Source: Bryobacterales bacterium (GTDB lineage Bacteria > Cyanobacteriota > Vampirovibrionia > Obscuribacterales > Obscuribacteraceae). From it: a stretch of DNA of 5,328 nt. The first letter of the stretch is position 1. Each line of letters opens with the position of its first letter. The notes below the pieces were generated by a model that searched no databases, had not been told where the DNA came from, and saw only the letters and a program-made list of their open reading frames with translations. The stretch lies in assembly GCA_903970295.1 (NCBI GenBank), contig CAJCHQ010001031.1, positions 1 through 5,328 of the forward strand, written 5' to 3'. Positions 1-4,658 of the stretch are shown here, one piece after another. A program made the translations under genes and the position numbers.

Positions 1-262
1 ACACACTACCGTCGGAAACATCTCCGTTGGCATTGAAGCGGATGGTGAATTCACCTGAATTTCCGCCCGGCATGATCACACTGAACTTGACGTCGGTGAA
101 AAACCGCTTACTCTCATCGTAGAACTTGATGATGTCCACGATCTCGAATTCGCCTTGACGATAGTCGCCCAGTTTCTTGAGCTTTTTCAGGTTGCGACGG
201 GTTAATTGGTCGTTGATGGACTTGAGCCTCTGCCCACGGTCCGCAGTCTGATTGTCTATCAC
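1..262 (-). CDS. Unrecognised protein, N-terminal 87 residues (gene cut by window edge)
   Basis: I do not recognise this protein. The frame is open from a GTG codon at 262 to the left edge, giving 87 codons with no stop. The start is chosen because AAAGGA lies six bases upstream, and because the only in-frame ATG is deep in the reading frame (near codon 71). The product begins M(V)-IDNQTADRGQRLKSIND, continues into a lysine/leucine-rich stretch (RRNLKKLKKLGDY, about residues 22-34) that could be an amphipathic helix, then alternates charged and hydrophobic residues in a way that suggests beta strands (EFEIVDIIKFYDES; FFTDVKFSVIMPGG; GEFTIRFNANGDV). There is no signal peptide or membrane segment. 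It is transcribed away from the phosphoesterase operon. Another minus-strand ATG at 341 with GGGGAG upstream opens a different frame, but that frame is less protein-like past base 262 and was rejected. Confidence 0.7.
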   Translation of the reverse strand, partial: MIDNQTADRGQRLKSINDQLTRRNLKKLKKLGDYRQGEFEIVDIIKFYDESKRFFTDVKFSVIMPGGNSGEFTIRFNANGDVSDGSV

Positions 263-268
263 GTTGTG

Positions 269-274
269 TCCTTT
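269..274 (-). promoter_or_regulatory. Ribosome binding site fixing the GTG start at 262
   Basis: AAAGGA on the minus strand, followed by six bases (CACAAC) and then GTG. It is the best Shine-Dalgarno match near this reading frame and decides for a GTG start. About 40 bases further upstream, TTGGCA (near 316-321) resembles a -35 box, but no good -10 box lies 16-18 bases from it, so no promoter is called. Confidence 0.55.
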
Positions 275-420
275 CAGTGATTGGCTGGTTGGATAAATGC
301 ACACCGCAGCCTCTGCCAACGATGCACAATGCTTTACTCATGTTTCGACTTCTCCCCGACGCGAAAGACAGCTTGGTCAGTAGGAACGATTAGCTCAGTG
401 ATTCAGGTTTGTTGAAAGCT

Positions 421-549
421 ATGCTTGAGGAATTTATCGAGTCGGGAAGTGTTATCAAACTATCGCCCCATACAGGCCTGATGCCAGCACTTGTCAAGAA
501 TTCCAACATCAATCAGGTCGTGCGGCTAGCGCCAACCGGCAGTGGATAG
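421..549 (+). CDS. Possible 42-residue small protein
   Basis: An ATG-to-TAG frame encodes MLEEFIESGSVIKLSPHTGL followed by MPALVKNSNINQVVRLAPTG and SG. The composition is protein-like: an acidic start, alternating hydrophobic stretches and no low-complexity run. The frame is open for about nine more codons upstream, with TTG codons that could also be starts. Against it: no clear Shine-Dalgarno precedes the ATG, the opposite strand has an equally open short frame here, and nothing in the sequence is recognisable. It may be a real small gene, the remnant of a decayed gene, or chance. A hairpin begins at its last codons (544-567). Confidence 0.22.
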   Translation: MLEEFIESGSVIKLSPHTGLMPALVKNSNINQVVRLAPTGSG

Positions 550-567
550 CCATCATCTGGCTATACC
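544..567. repeat. Hairpin, 8-bp stem with one bulge
   Basis: GGATAGCC, a seven-base loop ATCATCT, then GGCTATACC. This gives eight pairs with a single bulged A at 565. On the plus strand it is followed by GATTAGTTTGGTTTGGTTGTC, which is rich in T and G but not a clean T-run. It coincides with the stop codon of the doubtful ORF at 421-549, so it could act as a weak terminator for that transcript. Confidence 0.4.
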
Positions 568-594
568 GATTAGTTTGGTTTGGTTGTCTGAATG

Positions 595-610
595 GCACCA
601 CATTTGGTGC
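595..610. repeat. Hairpin, 6-bp perfect stem with 4-base loop
   Basis: GCACCA, loop CATT, TGGTGC. It lies 27 bases after the previous hairpin, so 544-610 is a compact double-hairpin element. The arms use the same GGCACC/GGTGC words as the hairpin at 4580-4609, though loop and stem length differ. No T-run follows on either strand. Confidence 0.4.
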
Positions 611-729
611 GGTCAAGAAGTCGAAACCGTCAAGATGTCAACAGCTTCGCTACCTCCACCAATATCCCAACAACTGCAGTTAAACCTGGAAGCTGGACTA
701 AATCAGTCGTGAAGCTCGGCTAGTCAAGC

Positions 730-755
730 GCTTCGGCATGCGAGCTTCGCAATGC
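730..755. repeat. Two 12-base direct repeats with a 14-base period, overlapping a hairpin
   Basis: GCTTCGGCATGC at 730-741 and GCTTCGCAATGC at 744-755 match at 10 of 12 positions. The same bases also form an inverted repeat: GCATGCGA (736-743) pairs with TCGCAATGC (747-755) around a three-base loop, with one bulged A. A direct repeat that is also dyad-symmetric could be a protein-binding site, but two copies are few and chance is not excluded. Confidence 0.35.
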
Positions 756-1113
756 ATCACAACAACCGCAGCCAAAGCGGAAGAGAGAGCGCTGTTGTCA
801 CGTCAAGCACCAGTGACGCCCCCACTATCGCAGTCCACTTCGATCATTTGCCAACCGGTGAACGTTTTCGCACTTTATGAATTATCGCCAAGGTTGACGC
901 AGCCACGTTGTTTATCCGCCGTCCAGTCGGTAGTTTCAGGGTACCTTCACTCTCTTCCTCAGCAAACTTTACAACTCATCACTTAAGACACCAACCACAT
1001 CTTTGGTAGTTCCTAAGTTTTCCCGCAAGGGTTTGAGATGAAAGTCGCTATGAAGGTCTGCTCTCTAAGTGGAGGGTAGTACAGACTCACACTTACATCG
1101 AGCATAACTTTCC

Positions 1114-1134
1114 AAACCTCGGTGGCAGGGGTTT
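1114..1134 (+). promoter_or_regulatory. Leader hairpin upstream of the phosphoesterase operon
   Basis: AAACCTC (1114-1120) pairs with GGGGTTT (1128-1134) around a seven-base loop, GGTGGCA, giving seven pairs including one G-U. It lies 45 bases before the operon's first ATG. It is either in the 5' untranslated leader or part of the promoter region. No T-run follows, so it is not an intrinsic terminator. Confidence 0.35.
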
Positions 1135-1150
1135 CAACTTAACACTTGTC

Positions 1151-1173
1151 CCCCTCTTCTGGGGCGGAAGGAG
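1151..1173 (+). promoter_or_regulatory. C/G hairpin abutting a strong ribosome binding site
   Basis: CCCC, loop TCTTCT, GGGG (1151-1164), separated by one C from GGAAGGAG (1166-1173), which sits six bases before the ATG at 1180. The ribosome site is strong and fixes the start. A small GC hairpin immediately 5' of it could protect the mRNA end or modulate ribosome access. A similar motif (GCCC TCTGTC GGGC) stands upstream of the next gene. Confidence 0.5.
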
Positions 1174-1179
1174 TACACC

Positions 1180-2316
1180 ATGACACAGACAATCAGAGCC
1201 AGTTCACTGCGAAAAGCTTCGACTGGCGCAGCCAAAGAACTCGGACTGTCGCCGAAATCCGTGCGCACAGCAGTGCGTGAAGCACGACAGGCTCAGCAAC
1301 TGATCGCCAGCCATCAAGCCGAATCGCCGAGCATCATCGTCCCGAATCGATCGCTGATTAATCTCACTCAGAGCCGGTCACTGATCAATCTCGAGCGCGA
1401 GGCACTGTTCAACCGGATTCGCATCGGCGGCACTGACTCACAGTTCTCGCGACTGACTTACAACGGAATGCTGCCCGTCTCGCTGCCGGATGGCATCAAG
1501 CTGGCAATTCTCCCCGACATACACGCACCGGCACATCACAAAGGCATCATGTGGTCCGTCAAGGAGTGGCTGTTCGATTACAAACCGGACATTCTCATTC
1601 TCATTGGCGACGCCGCCGACCTCTTCGCCATCTCTGCCTGGCCGAAATCTATCCGCATTCCGGAGAACCTCGGCGAAGAGATCAGCTCTGTACGTGAACT
1701 GATCGATGAGCTGATCCGCGTCAGCGGCTGCCGTCACTGCTTCATCATCATGGGCAACCATGAAGATCGCATCCGTCGCTGGCTGATGAACTTCGGTCAG
1801 AAGGTCGCCAACATCACCAACGCCAATTCTCAGGAGCCCGCTTTCAGCTTCCACGAGATGCTCGGCTACGGTCCGGGCGACAAAGTGACATTCATCTACG
1901 ACCGCAAACAGGCTGGCGGCTTCGGTGGTGGACTCTGGGTCAACAATCAGGTTCAGTTCATCCACGGCTACATCGTTCGCCCCCATCCTGGCGCCAGCCC
2001 TCGCGCTGTCGCAGACAGAGACCTCAAAAGTACGGTGCATGGCCACACGCATCGCGCTGGTGAGAACTTCCGTGAAATCCTCGCTGGCATCGTGACTGCG
2101 TGTGAGATTGGCATGCTGGTCAATCCCAACCACTCGATGATGTCTTACGCGGATTTGCTGAACAACTGGCATCCGGCCTTCATGGCGGCAGAAGTTGTGA
2201 ACGGCAAGATCATGGGCAACGTCGTGCCGATCATTCAGGTCGAACACGAAGTTGGTCGGCGGAAATACTTTTTCACCTTCGACGGCAAACTCTACCGGGC
2301 GGCGGATCGCACTTAA
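1180..2316 (+). CDS. Helix-turn-helix plus calcineurin-like metallophosphoesterase
   Basis: A 378-residue two-metal phosphoesterase of the calcineurin-like superfamily, probably cytoplasmic; these enzymes hydrolyse phosphomono- or diesters. All family motifs are present in order: D113-x-H115 (PDIHAP), G143-D144-x-x-D147 (GDAAD), G192-N193-H194-E195 (GNHED), H262 (FIHGY) and G288-H289-T-H291 (GHTHRA). These supply a full set of metal ligands plus the catalytic histidine (H194), so the enzyme should be active. Residues about 14-36 (AAKELGLSPKSVRTAV) look like a helix-turn-helix, suggesting DNA binding. Residues 50-75 are a linker containing RSLINL twice. Start: ATG with GGAAGGAG six bases upstream. 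It is the first gene of a three-gene operon. An HTH joined to this phosphoesterase type occurs in tailed phages. The substrate is unknown: DNA ends, nucleotides or phosphoprotein are all possible. A long antisense frame over 1438-2361 is a codon-bias shadow. Confidence 0.92.
   Translation: MTQTIRASSLRKASTGAAKELGLSPKSVRTAVREARQAQQLIASHQAESPSIIVPNRSLINLTQSRSLINLEREALFNRIRIGGTDSQFSRLTYNGMLPVSLPDGIKLAILPDIHAPAHHKGIMWSVKEWLFDYKPDILILIGDAADLFAISAWPKSIRIPENLGEEISSVRELIDELIRVSGCRHCFIIMGNHEDRIRRWLMNFGQKVANITNANSQEPAFSFHEMLGYGPGDKVTFIYDRKQAGGFGGGLWVNNQVQFIHGYIVRPHPGASPRAVADRDLKSTVHGHTHRAGENFREILAGIVTACEIGMLVNPNHSMMSYADLLNNWHPAFMAAEVVNGKIMGNVVPIIQVEHEVGRRKYFFTFDGKLYRAADRT
1348..1392 (+). repeat. Nine-codon duplication (RSLINL twice) in the linker of the phosphoesterase
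   Basis: Residues 57-62 and 66-71 of the phosphoesterase are both RSLINL, a nine-residue period. The DNA copies (1348-1365 and 1375-1392) match at 15 of 18 bases, with all differences at third codon positions (CGA/CGG, TCG/TCA, ATT/ATC). The duplication therefore appears preserved at protein level. It lies between the DNA-binding helices and the catalytic core. Confidence 0.7.
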
Positions 2317-2325
2317 CTGCGGTCT

Positions 2326-2353
2326 GCCCTCTGTCGGGCTTGCGCACGCGCAA
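2326..2353 (+). promoter_or_regulatory. Two small hairpins in the gap before the HAD gene
   Basis: GCCC-TCTGTC-GGGC (2326-2339) is followed directly by TTGCG-CACG-CGCAA (2340-2353). Both lie in the 56-base gap between the first two genes, a few bases upstream of the AAGGAG. Neither has a T-run, so they should not stop transcription. They may be RNA-processing or stability elements, or set relative translation of the two genes. The first resembles the CCCC-TCTTCT-GGGG hairpin before the first gene. Confidence 0.4.
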
Positions 2354-2359
2354 CCATGC

Positions 2360-2365
2360 AAGGAG
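2360..2365 (+). promoter_or_regulatory. Ribosome binding site of the HAD gene
   Basis: AAGGAG, seven bases (ATCTATC), then the ATG at 2373. It decides the start: a longer in-frame ATG at 2340 lies within the hairpin region and has no ribosome site. The sequence from here into the gene is nearly the same as at the next gene's start. Confidence 0.85.
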
Positions 2366-2372
2366 ATCTATC

Positions 2373-3140
2373 ATGGCTAACAGACGCCGAAAGGCTAACC
2401 TCGACCGCGCACTACCCGCGGTGAAGGATTGGCCGCCACAAGCAATACTCGATGCGGCAGAACCGTGGGCGAATGAATTCGCTTGCGACATCGACGAGAC
2501 TGTACTCAGCTACCTGGCTCGAGTTTCGGTCTTCGCCAAGCAGATGTATCCGCATTCCAATCTCGAACCCAACCGGATGAGGTTTTACGACCCGGGTTAC
2601 GACCCGCAGTGCACCCTCAATCCGTACGAATGGGAAAGCGTCAGAACCCATTTTCTCAGCCAGGACAAGGGCGCATTCAGCGACCGTCCTCTCATGACTG
2701 AGGAAATCGTGGATCAGCTCTGGAAGATTGCCAATCACGGCATTCGAATCCGGCTGCTGACCTACGTGCCTGACGCTGGCGACGTTTCGAAGACGGACCA
2801 AAATCCGCACCACACCTCGATCGCGAGGCGCCTGACGCTCGAACTGATCAAAAACTACGGTCTGCCGATTGACCCTGTGCGCGATGTCACATTTGTGTAC
2901 CCGGGTCAAAAGAAAGACTGGATCGCCGAGCGCTACATCCCCCTGATTGCCGAAGACAACATCGAGACCGCGGCCGGCGTCGCCACCTACGCCCACGCGT
3001 GCATCTTGATGCCTACTTTGTACAACCAGGGCTTCCGCTGCCCCAACGTCTTGCGACTGAAGAACCGTTCGGAATTCGCCGACCGTGTCATCGAGTTCTA
3101 CGACGAGCTCAAACGACGCGGCAAGCTGCGTCCGTTCTAA
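2373..3140 (+). CDS. HAD-superfamily phosphatase, 5'-nucleotidase-like
   Basis: A 255-residue protein with the four HAD motifs. Motif I is FACDIDETV, with D39 as probable nucleophile and D41 as general acid/base. Motif II is IRLLTYVP with T130. Motif III is the lysine in GQKKDW (K180 or K181). Motif IV is LIAEDNIETA, with D195 and the neighbouring E194 completing the Mg2+ site. After motif IV the segment ILMPTLYN resembles the P-Y-N ending seen in NT5C-type 5'-deoxynucleotidases, which remove phosphate from nucleoside monophosphates. The insert between motifs I and II (about residues 48-125) would be the cap and is not recognised. The first 12 residues are very basic (MANRRRKANLDR). It is probably cytoplasmic, as no signal peptide or membrane segment is seen. 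It is the middle gene of the operon; its stop codon overlaps the next ribosome site. HAD fold is well supported; nucleotidase activity is inference. Confidence 0.85.
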   Translation: MANRRRKANLDRALPAVKDWPPQAILDAAEPWANEFACDIDETVLSYLARVSVFAKQMYPHSNLEPNRMRFYDPGYDPQCTLNPYEWESVRTHFLSQDKGAFSDRPLMTEEIVDQLWKIANHGIRIRLLTYVPDAGDVSKTDQNPHHTSIARRLTLELIKNYGLPIDPVRDVTFVYPGQKKDWIAERYIPLIAEDNIETAAGVATYAHACILMPTLYNQGFRCPNVLRLKNRSEFADRVIEFYDELKRRGKLRPF

Positions 3141-3144
3141 GGAG
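3139..3144 (+). promoter_or_regulatory. Ribosome binding site of the third gene, overlapping the HAD stop codon
   Basis: AAGGAG starts on the last two bases of the TAA stop of the HAD gene, with seven bases (ACAGATC) to the ATG at 3152. It fixes the start; a longer open frame beginning at 2999 inside the HAD gene has no ribosome site. The overlap predicts translational coupling of the two genes. Confidence 0.85.
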
Positions 3145-3151
3145 ACAGATC

Positions 3152-4264
3152 ATGGCTAAGAGAAACAGCAGCTACAAAGCGGTGGTGGTCAAAGAACACC
3201 CCGTACAATCCATCCGCGAAGCCGGTCTCTATGACCTCCAGCTCCCGGATGGCGCCAAAATGGTGATGATCGCGAATTCGGTCTTCCCGAATCACGACGA
3301 AGCTTTCATCAAGCTGATCGAGCGGCACATCAAAGACGTGCAGCCCACACTGATCGTGCTCATGGGTTACATGTTCGACGAAGGCTACTTCCAGCTTCTG
3401 GCTGAGAACAAGAAGAACATTCTGCATACTTTCAAGGACCATCCGGTCCTTCTGGAAGCGCTGCAGAAGCCCCTGTTCGAAGGGCGAGTGCGTTCACTGG
3501 CTGCAGCATGCGGTGCGTACATACGCCGCTTCGCCAATGCCGCTCCTTCGGCTACCGTCATGTATTTGCCTGCCTGGGCACACATGGGTCTTTCGAGCGA
3601 GCATGGCATTGTCGATTGGATTATCGAGAAGAAGCGATACCTCGATAGCTGGTCGACCGGCCATGAAGAGAAAGCGGATGTATTTCCGTCGAACCCGGCC
3701 GATGAGCTGCCGACGGACTTCGCTGAACTCTTCGGGTTAGCCAACGATCCGCAGATACAGGTTTTGCCGTACGGTGCGGGTCTTCTTCTCAACAACAAAA
3801 CCCTGGTTGTGAATGGCTCCTTCCGTCGGCGCAATGCAGGGGATGCCTCGCGAATCCAGTGGGAACAGATGGGTTACTCGATCATCCAGTGCATCGATGG
3901 CAAAGCGTCATCAGCCTGGTGGACCAGCATCGAAGAAACCATGCCCGAACCCCGCTACAAACACAACTGGACTCACGAAATCGGCTTCACCTGGGATCCT
4001 ACTCGCAATGGCCAGCTCGGAGATTACCACCGTCGCTGCGCGGGATTTTTCTCGGGCACGATGTTCGTTAATGCGGTTTTCGGGAACACCATCCCGCTCA
4101 TCCGCGGAACAGACGGTCGTCGCTCAATCTGGGTCCAGGGTCATACTTACACGGAGGAAACTCCTGGGTCGCTGCCCCCCGGCCGCAAGTTGGCTCTTTA
4201 TGCCAAGAGTGCAGACACAGGCGCTTCTTCACTCTCCGATGGTAATGGCGGGGCTAAGCTTTAA
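3152..4264 (+). CDS. Metallophosphoesterase-like pseudoenzyme, paralogue of the first operon gene
   Basis: A 370-residue protein that aligns with the phosphoesterase at 1180-2316 but lacks its N-terminal helix-turn-helix. Both share LPDG-x-K (31-36 here, 102-107 there), then a gap-free block with 12 identities in 48 positions. Further matches are the NN-x5-(H/N)G strand (214-222), EIG (276-278), and FVN...FGN-x-IPLI with GRR near the C-terminus. At the metal sites D113 is N42, H115 is V44, D144 is Y73, H262 is N221, and GHTH is CIDG (247-250). The GNHE motif is replaced by LPAWAHMG (139-146). Only D147 (D76), and possibly the motif's histidine (H144), remain. It should not bind the two-metal centre, so a catalytic role is unlikely; a partner, scaffold or binding subunit is inferred. 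The last ~25 residues are a Gly/Ser/Ala-rich tail. It is translationally coupled to the HAD gene and followed by the operon's terminators. Confidence 0.82.
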   Translation: MAKRNSSYKAVVVKEHPVQSIREAGLYDLQLPDGAKMVMIANSVFPNHDEAFIKLIERHIKDVQPTLIVLMGYMFDEGYFQLLAENKKNILHTFKDHPVLLEALQKPLFEGRVRSLAAACGAYIRRFANAAPSATVMYLPAWAHMGLSSEHGIVDWIIEKKRYLDSWSTGHEEKADVFPSNPADELPTDFAELFGLANDPQIQVLPYGAGLLLNNKTLVVNGSFRRRNAGDASRIQWEQMGYSIIQCIDGKASSAWWTSIEETMPEPRYKHNWTHEIGFTWDPTRNGQLGDYHRRCAGFFSGTMFVNAVFGNTIPLIRGTDGRRSIWVQGHTYTEETPGSLPPGRKLALYAKSADTGASSLSDGNGGAKL

Positions 4265-4303
4265 AACGCTTGGTCTTGTCCTAACTCAAAGAGAGGCTTT
4301 CAA

Positions 4304-4475
4304 AATGGAGGAAATCAGCAACCTGTTGATTTATGACCGAACCGGAGAAAGAGTGGTGCTGCCCACATCAACTCTTTCTCCGGGTTTCCGGTTTTCCAAT
4401 TTCTCTGTCCAATTGCCATCAGCGATCCAGATAACGCAGGTGGGGAGCGCATCTCATTCTGCGTTATCTTTTTAA
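4304..4475 (+). CDS. Doubtful 56-residue ORF in the operon's 3' region
   Basis: ATG at 4304 with GAGAGG eight bases upstream; it runs to TAA at 4473-4475. It begins MEEISNLLIYDRTGERVVLP and is not recognised. It starts 39 bases after the third gene, which would suit a fourth operon member. Against it: its codons 14-27 coincide with a 13-bp perfect inverted repeat, and its last dozen or so codons are the intrinsic terminator itself, with the stop codon at the end of the T-run. The frame is more easily explained as an untranslated 3' region that happens to be open. A truncated small peptide is still possible. Confidence 0.25.
4342..4383 (+). terminator. 13-bp perfect inverted repeat, first of two tandem 3' hairpins
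   Basis: CCGGAGAAAGAGT (4342-4354) and ACTCTTTCTCCGG (4371-4383) are exact complements around a 16-base loop. The loop can extend the stem by four pairs (GGTG with CATC, one A bulged). The 3' flank GTTTCCGGTTTTCC is T-rich but interrupted, so termination would be weaker than at the next hairpin. It may also block 3' exonucleases and stabilise the operon mRNA. Confidence 0.6.
4429..4473 (+). terminator. Intrinsic terminator of the phosphoesterase operon
   Basis: AGATAACGCAG (4429-4439) pairs perfectly over 11 bp with CTGCGTTATCT (4459-4469) around a 19-base loop. The stem runs straight into TTTTT (4469-4473). The T-run is on the plus strand only, so this terminates the plus-strand operon ending at 4264. 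It lies about 165 bases after the stop codon, behind a second hairpin. Confidence 0.82.
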
Positions 4476-4480
4476 ATCGA

Positions 4481-4507
4481 TATTTACTATTTGATTTAGT
4501 ATTTACT
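4481..4507. repeat. AT-rich direct repeat with inverted arms
   Basis: TATTTACT occurs at 4481-4488 and again at 4500-4507, a 19-base period. Between and overlapping the copies, TACTA and TAGTA are inverted around TTTGATT. The element lies just after the operon terminator. It could be a binding site or an AT-rich spacer; with only two short copies the case is weak. Confidence 0.3.
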
Positions 4508-4578
4508 GAAACACGCAGCAAAAGCCAGAAATATGGATGATAATTGTATTCGACAAACTAACGACTTGGAGAAAGAAA

Positions 4579-4610
4579 GTGGTGGCACCCGGGTGCTTAG
4601 GTGCCACCAT
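4579..4610 (-). terminator. Probable terminator hairpin of the minus-strand gene
   Basis: TGGTGGCACC (4580-4589) pairs perfectly over 10 bp with GGTGCCACCA (4600-4609), extended by one G-T pair, around a ten-base loop. Read on the minus strand the stem is followed by CTTTCTTTCTCC, a pyrimidine-rich tract with broken T-runs. It lies about 50 bases past the stop of the gene ending at 4659. Inside it, GCACCCGGGTGC (4585-4596) is a perfect 12-base palindrome, so the left arm has two alternative partners. Confidence 0.55.
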
Positions 4611-4658
4611 CCACAATTTTGACAGCGTCGCGAATTTAATCGAAATCTGCTTGCACGG

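Larger units (their letters stand above)
263..1179. other. About 0.9 kb with no convincing gene, between divergent genes
   Basis: Both strands were read. All frames are broken by stops within a few dozen codons, except an 82-codon plus-strand frame at 738-986 whose translation is low-complexity (many S, T, Q and P), has no ribosome site and looks non-coding. The stretch separates a minus-strand gene (start 262) from a plus-strand operon (start 1180), so it should contain at least the two divergent promoters. I found no confident -35/-10 pair. What can be seen is a set of small inverted repeats (544-567, 595-610, 736-755, 990-1007, 1114-1134, 1151-1164), a 14-base tandem repeat near 730-755 and one weak small ORF at 421-549. 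No tRNA could be folded. The GATTAGCTCAGTGATTCAGG string near 389 resembles a tRNA D-arm, but no matching acceptor or T-arm follows. Confidence 0.6.

Noticed and set aside
114..341. 75-codon minus-strand ORF with ATG at 341
   Set aside because: It has a GGGGAG upstream, but beyond base 262 its translation (rich in Q, P and R) is poor next to the overlapping GTG-start frame, which has protein-like strand and helix patterns and stays open to the edge.
388..460. tRNA-like string (GATTAGCTCAGTGATTCAGG)
   Set aside because: The D-arm cannot close with normal geometry, and no anticodon stem, T-arm or acceptor partner follows.
738..986. 82-codon plus-strand ORF
   Set aside because: Low-complexity translation, no ribosome site, and its start lies within the hairpin/repeat at 730-755.
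1438..2361. Long (307-codon) open frame on the minus strand opposite the phosphoesterase
   Set aside because: It lies antisense to a gene with all its catalytic motifs intact. Its translation is rich in V, A, H and D in the manner of a codon-bias shadow, with no motif and no ribosome site.
2412..2996. 194-codon minus-strand frame opposite the HAD gene
   Set aside because: Antisense shadow of a gene with four recognisable HAD motifs; no ribosome site and no recognisable content.
2999..3151. In-frame N-terminal extension of the third gene, starting inside the HAD gene
   Set aside because: It would overlap the HAD gene by 142 bases and has no ribosome site, whereas the ATG at 3152 has AAGGAG at ideal spacing. 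The extension also has no match in the homologous first protein.
4139..4150. GHTY (residues 330-333) in the third protein, resembling the GHTH metal motif
   Set aside because: It comes about 54 residues after the EIG landmark, which in the active enzyme follows GHTH. It therefore aligns with the C-terminal tail; the true GHTH position is CIDG (247-250).
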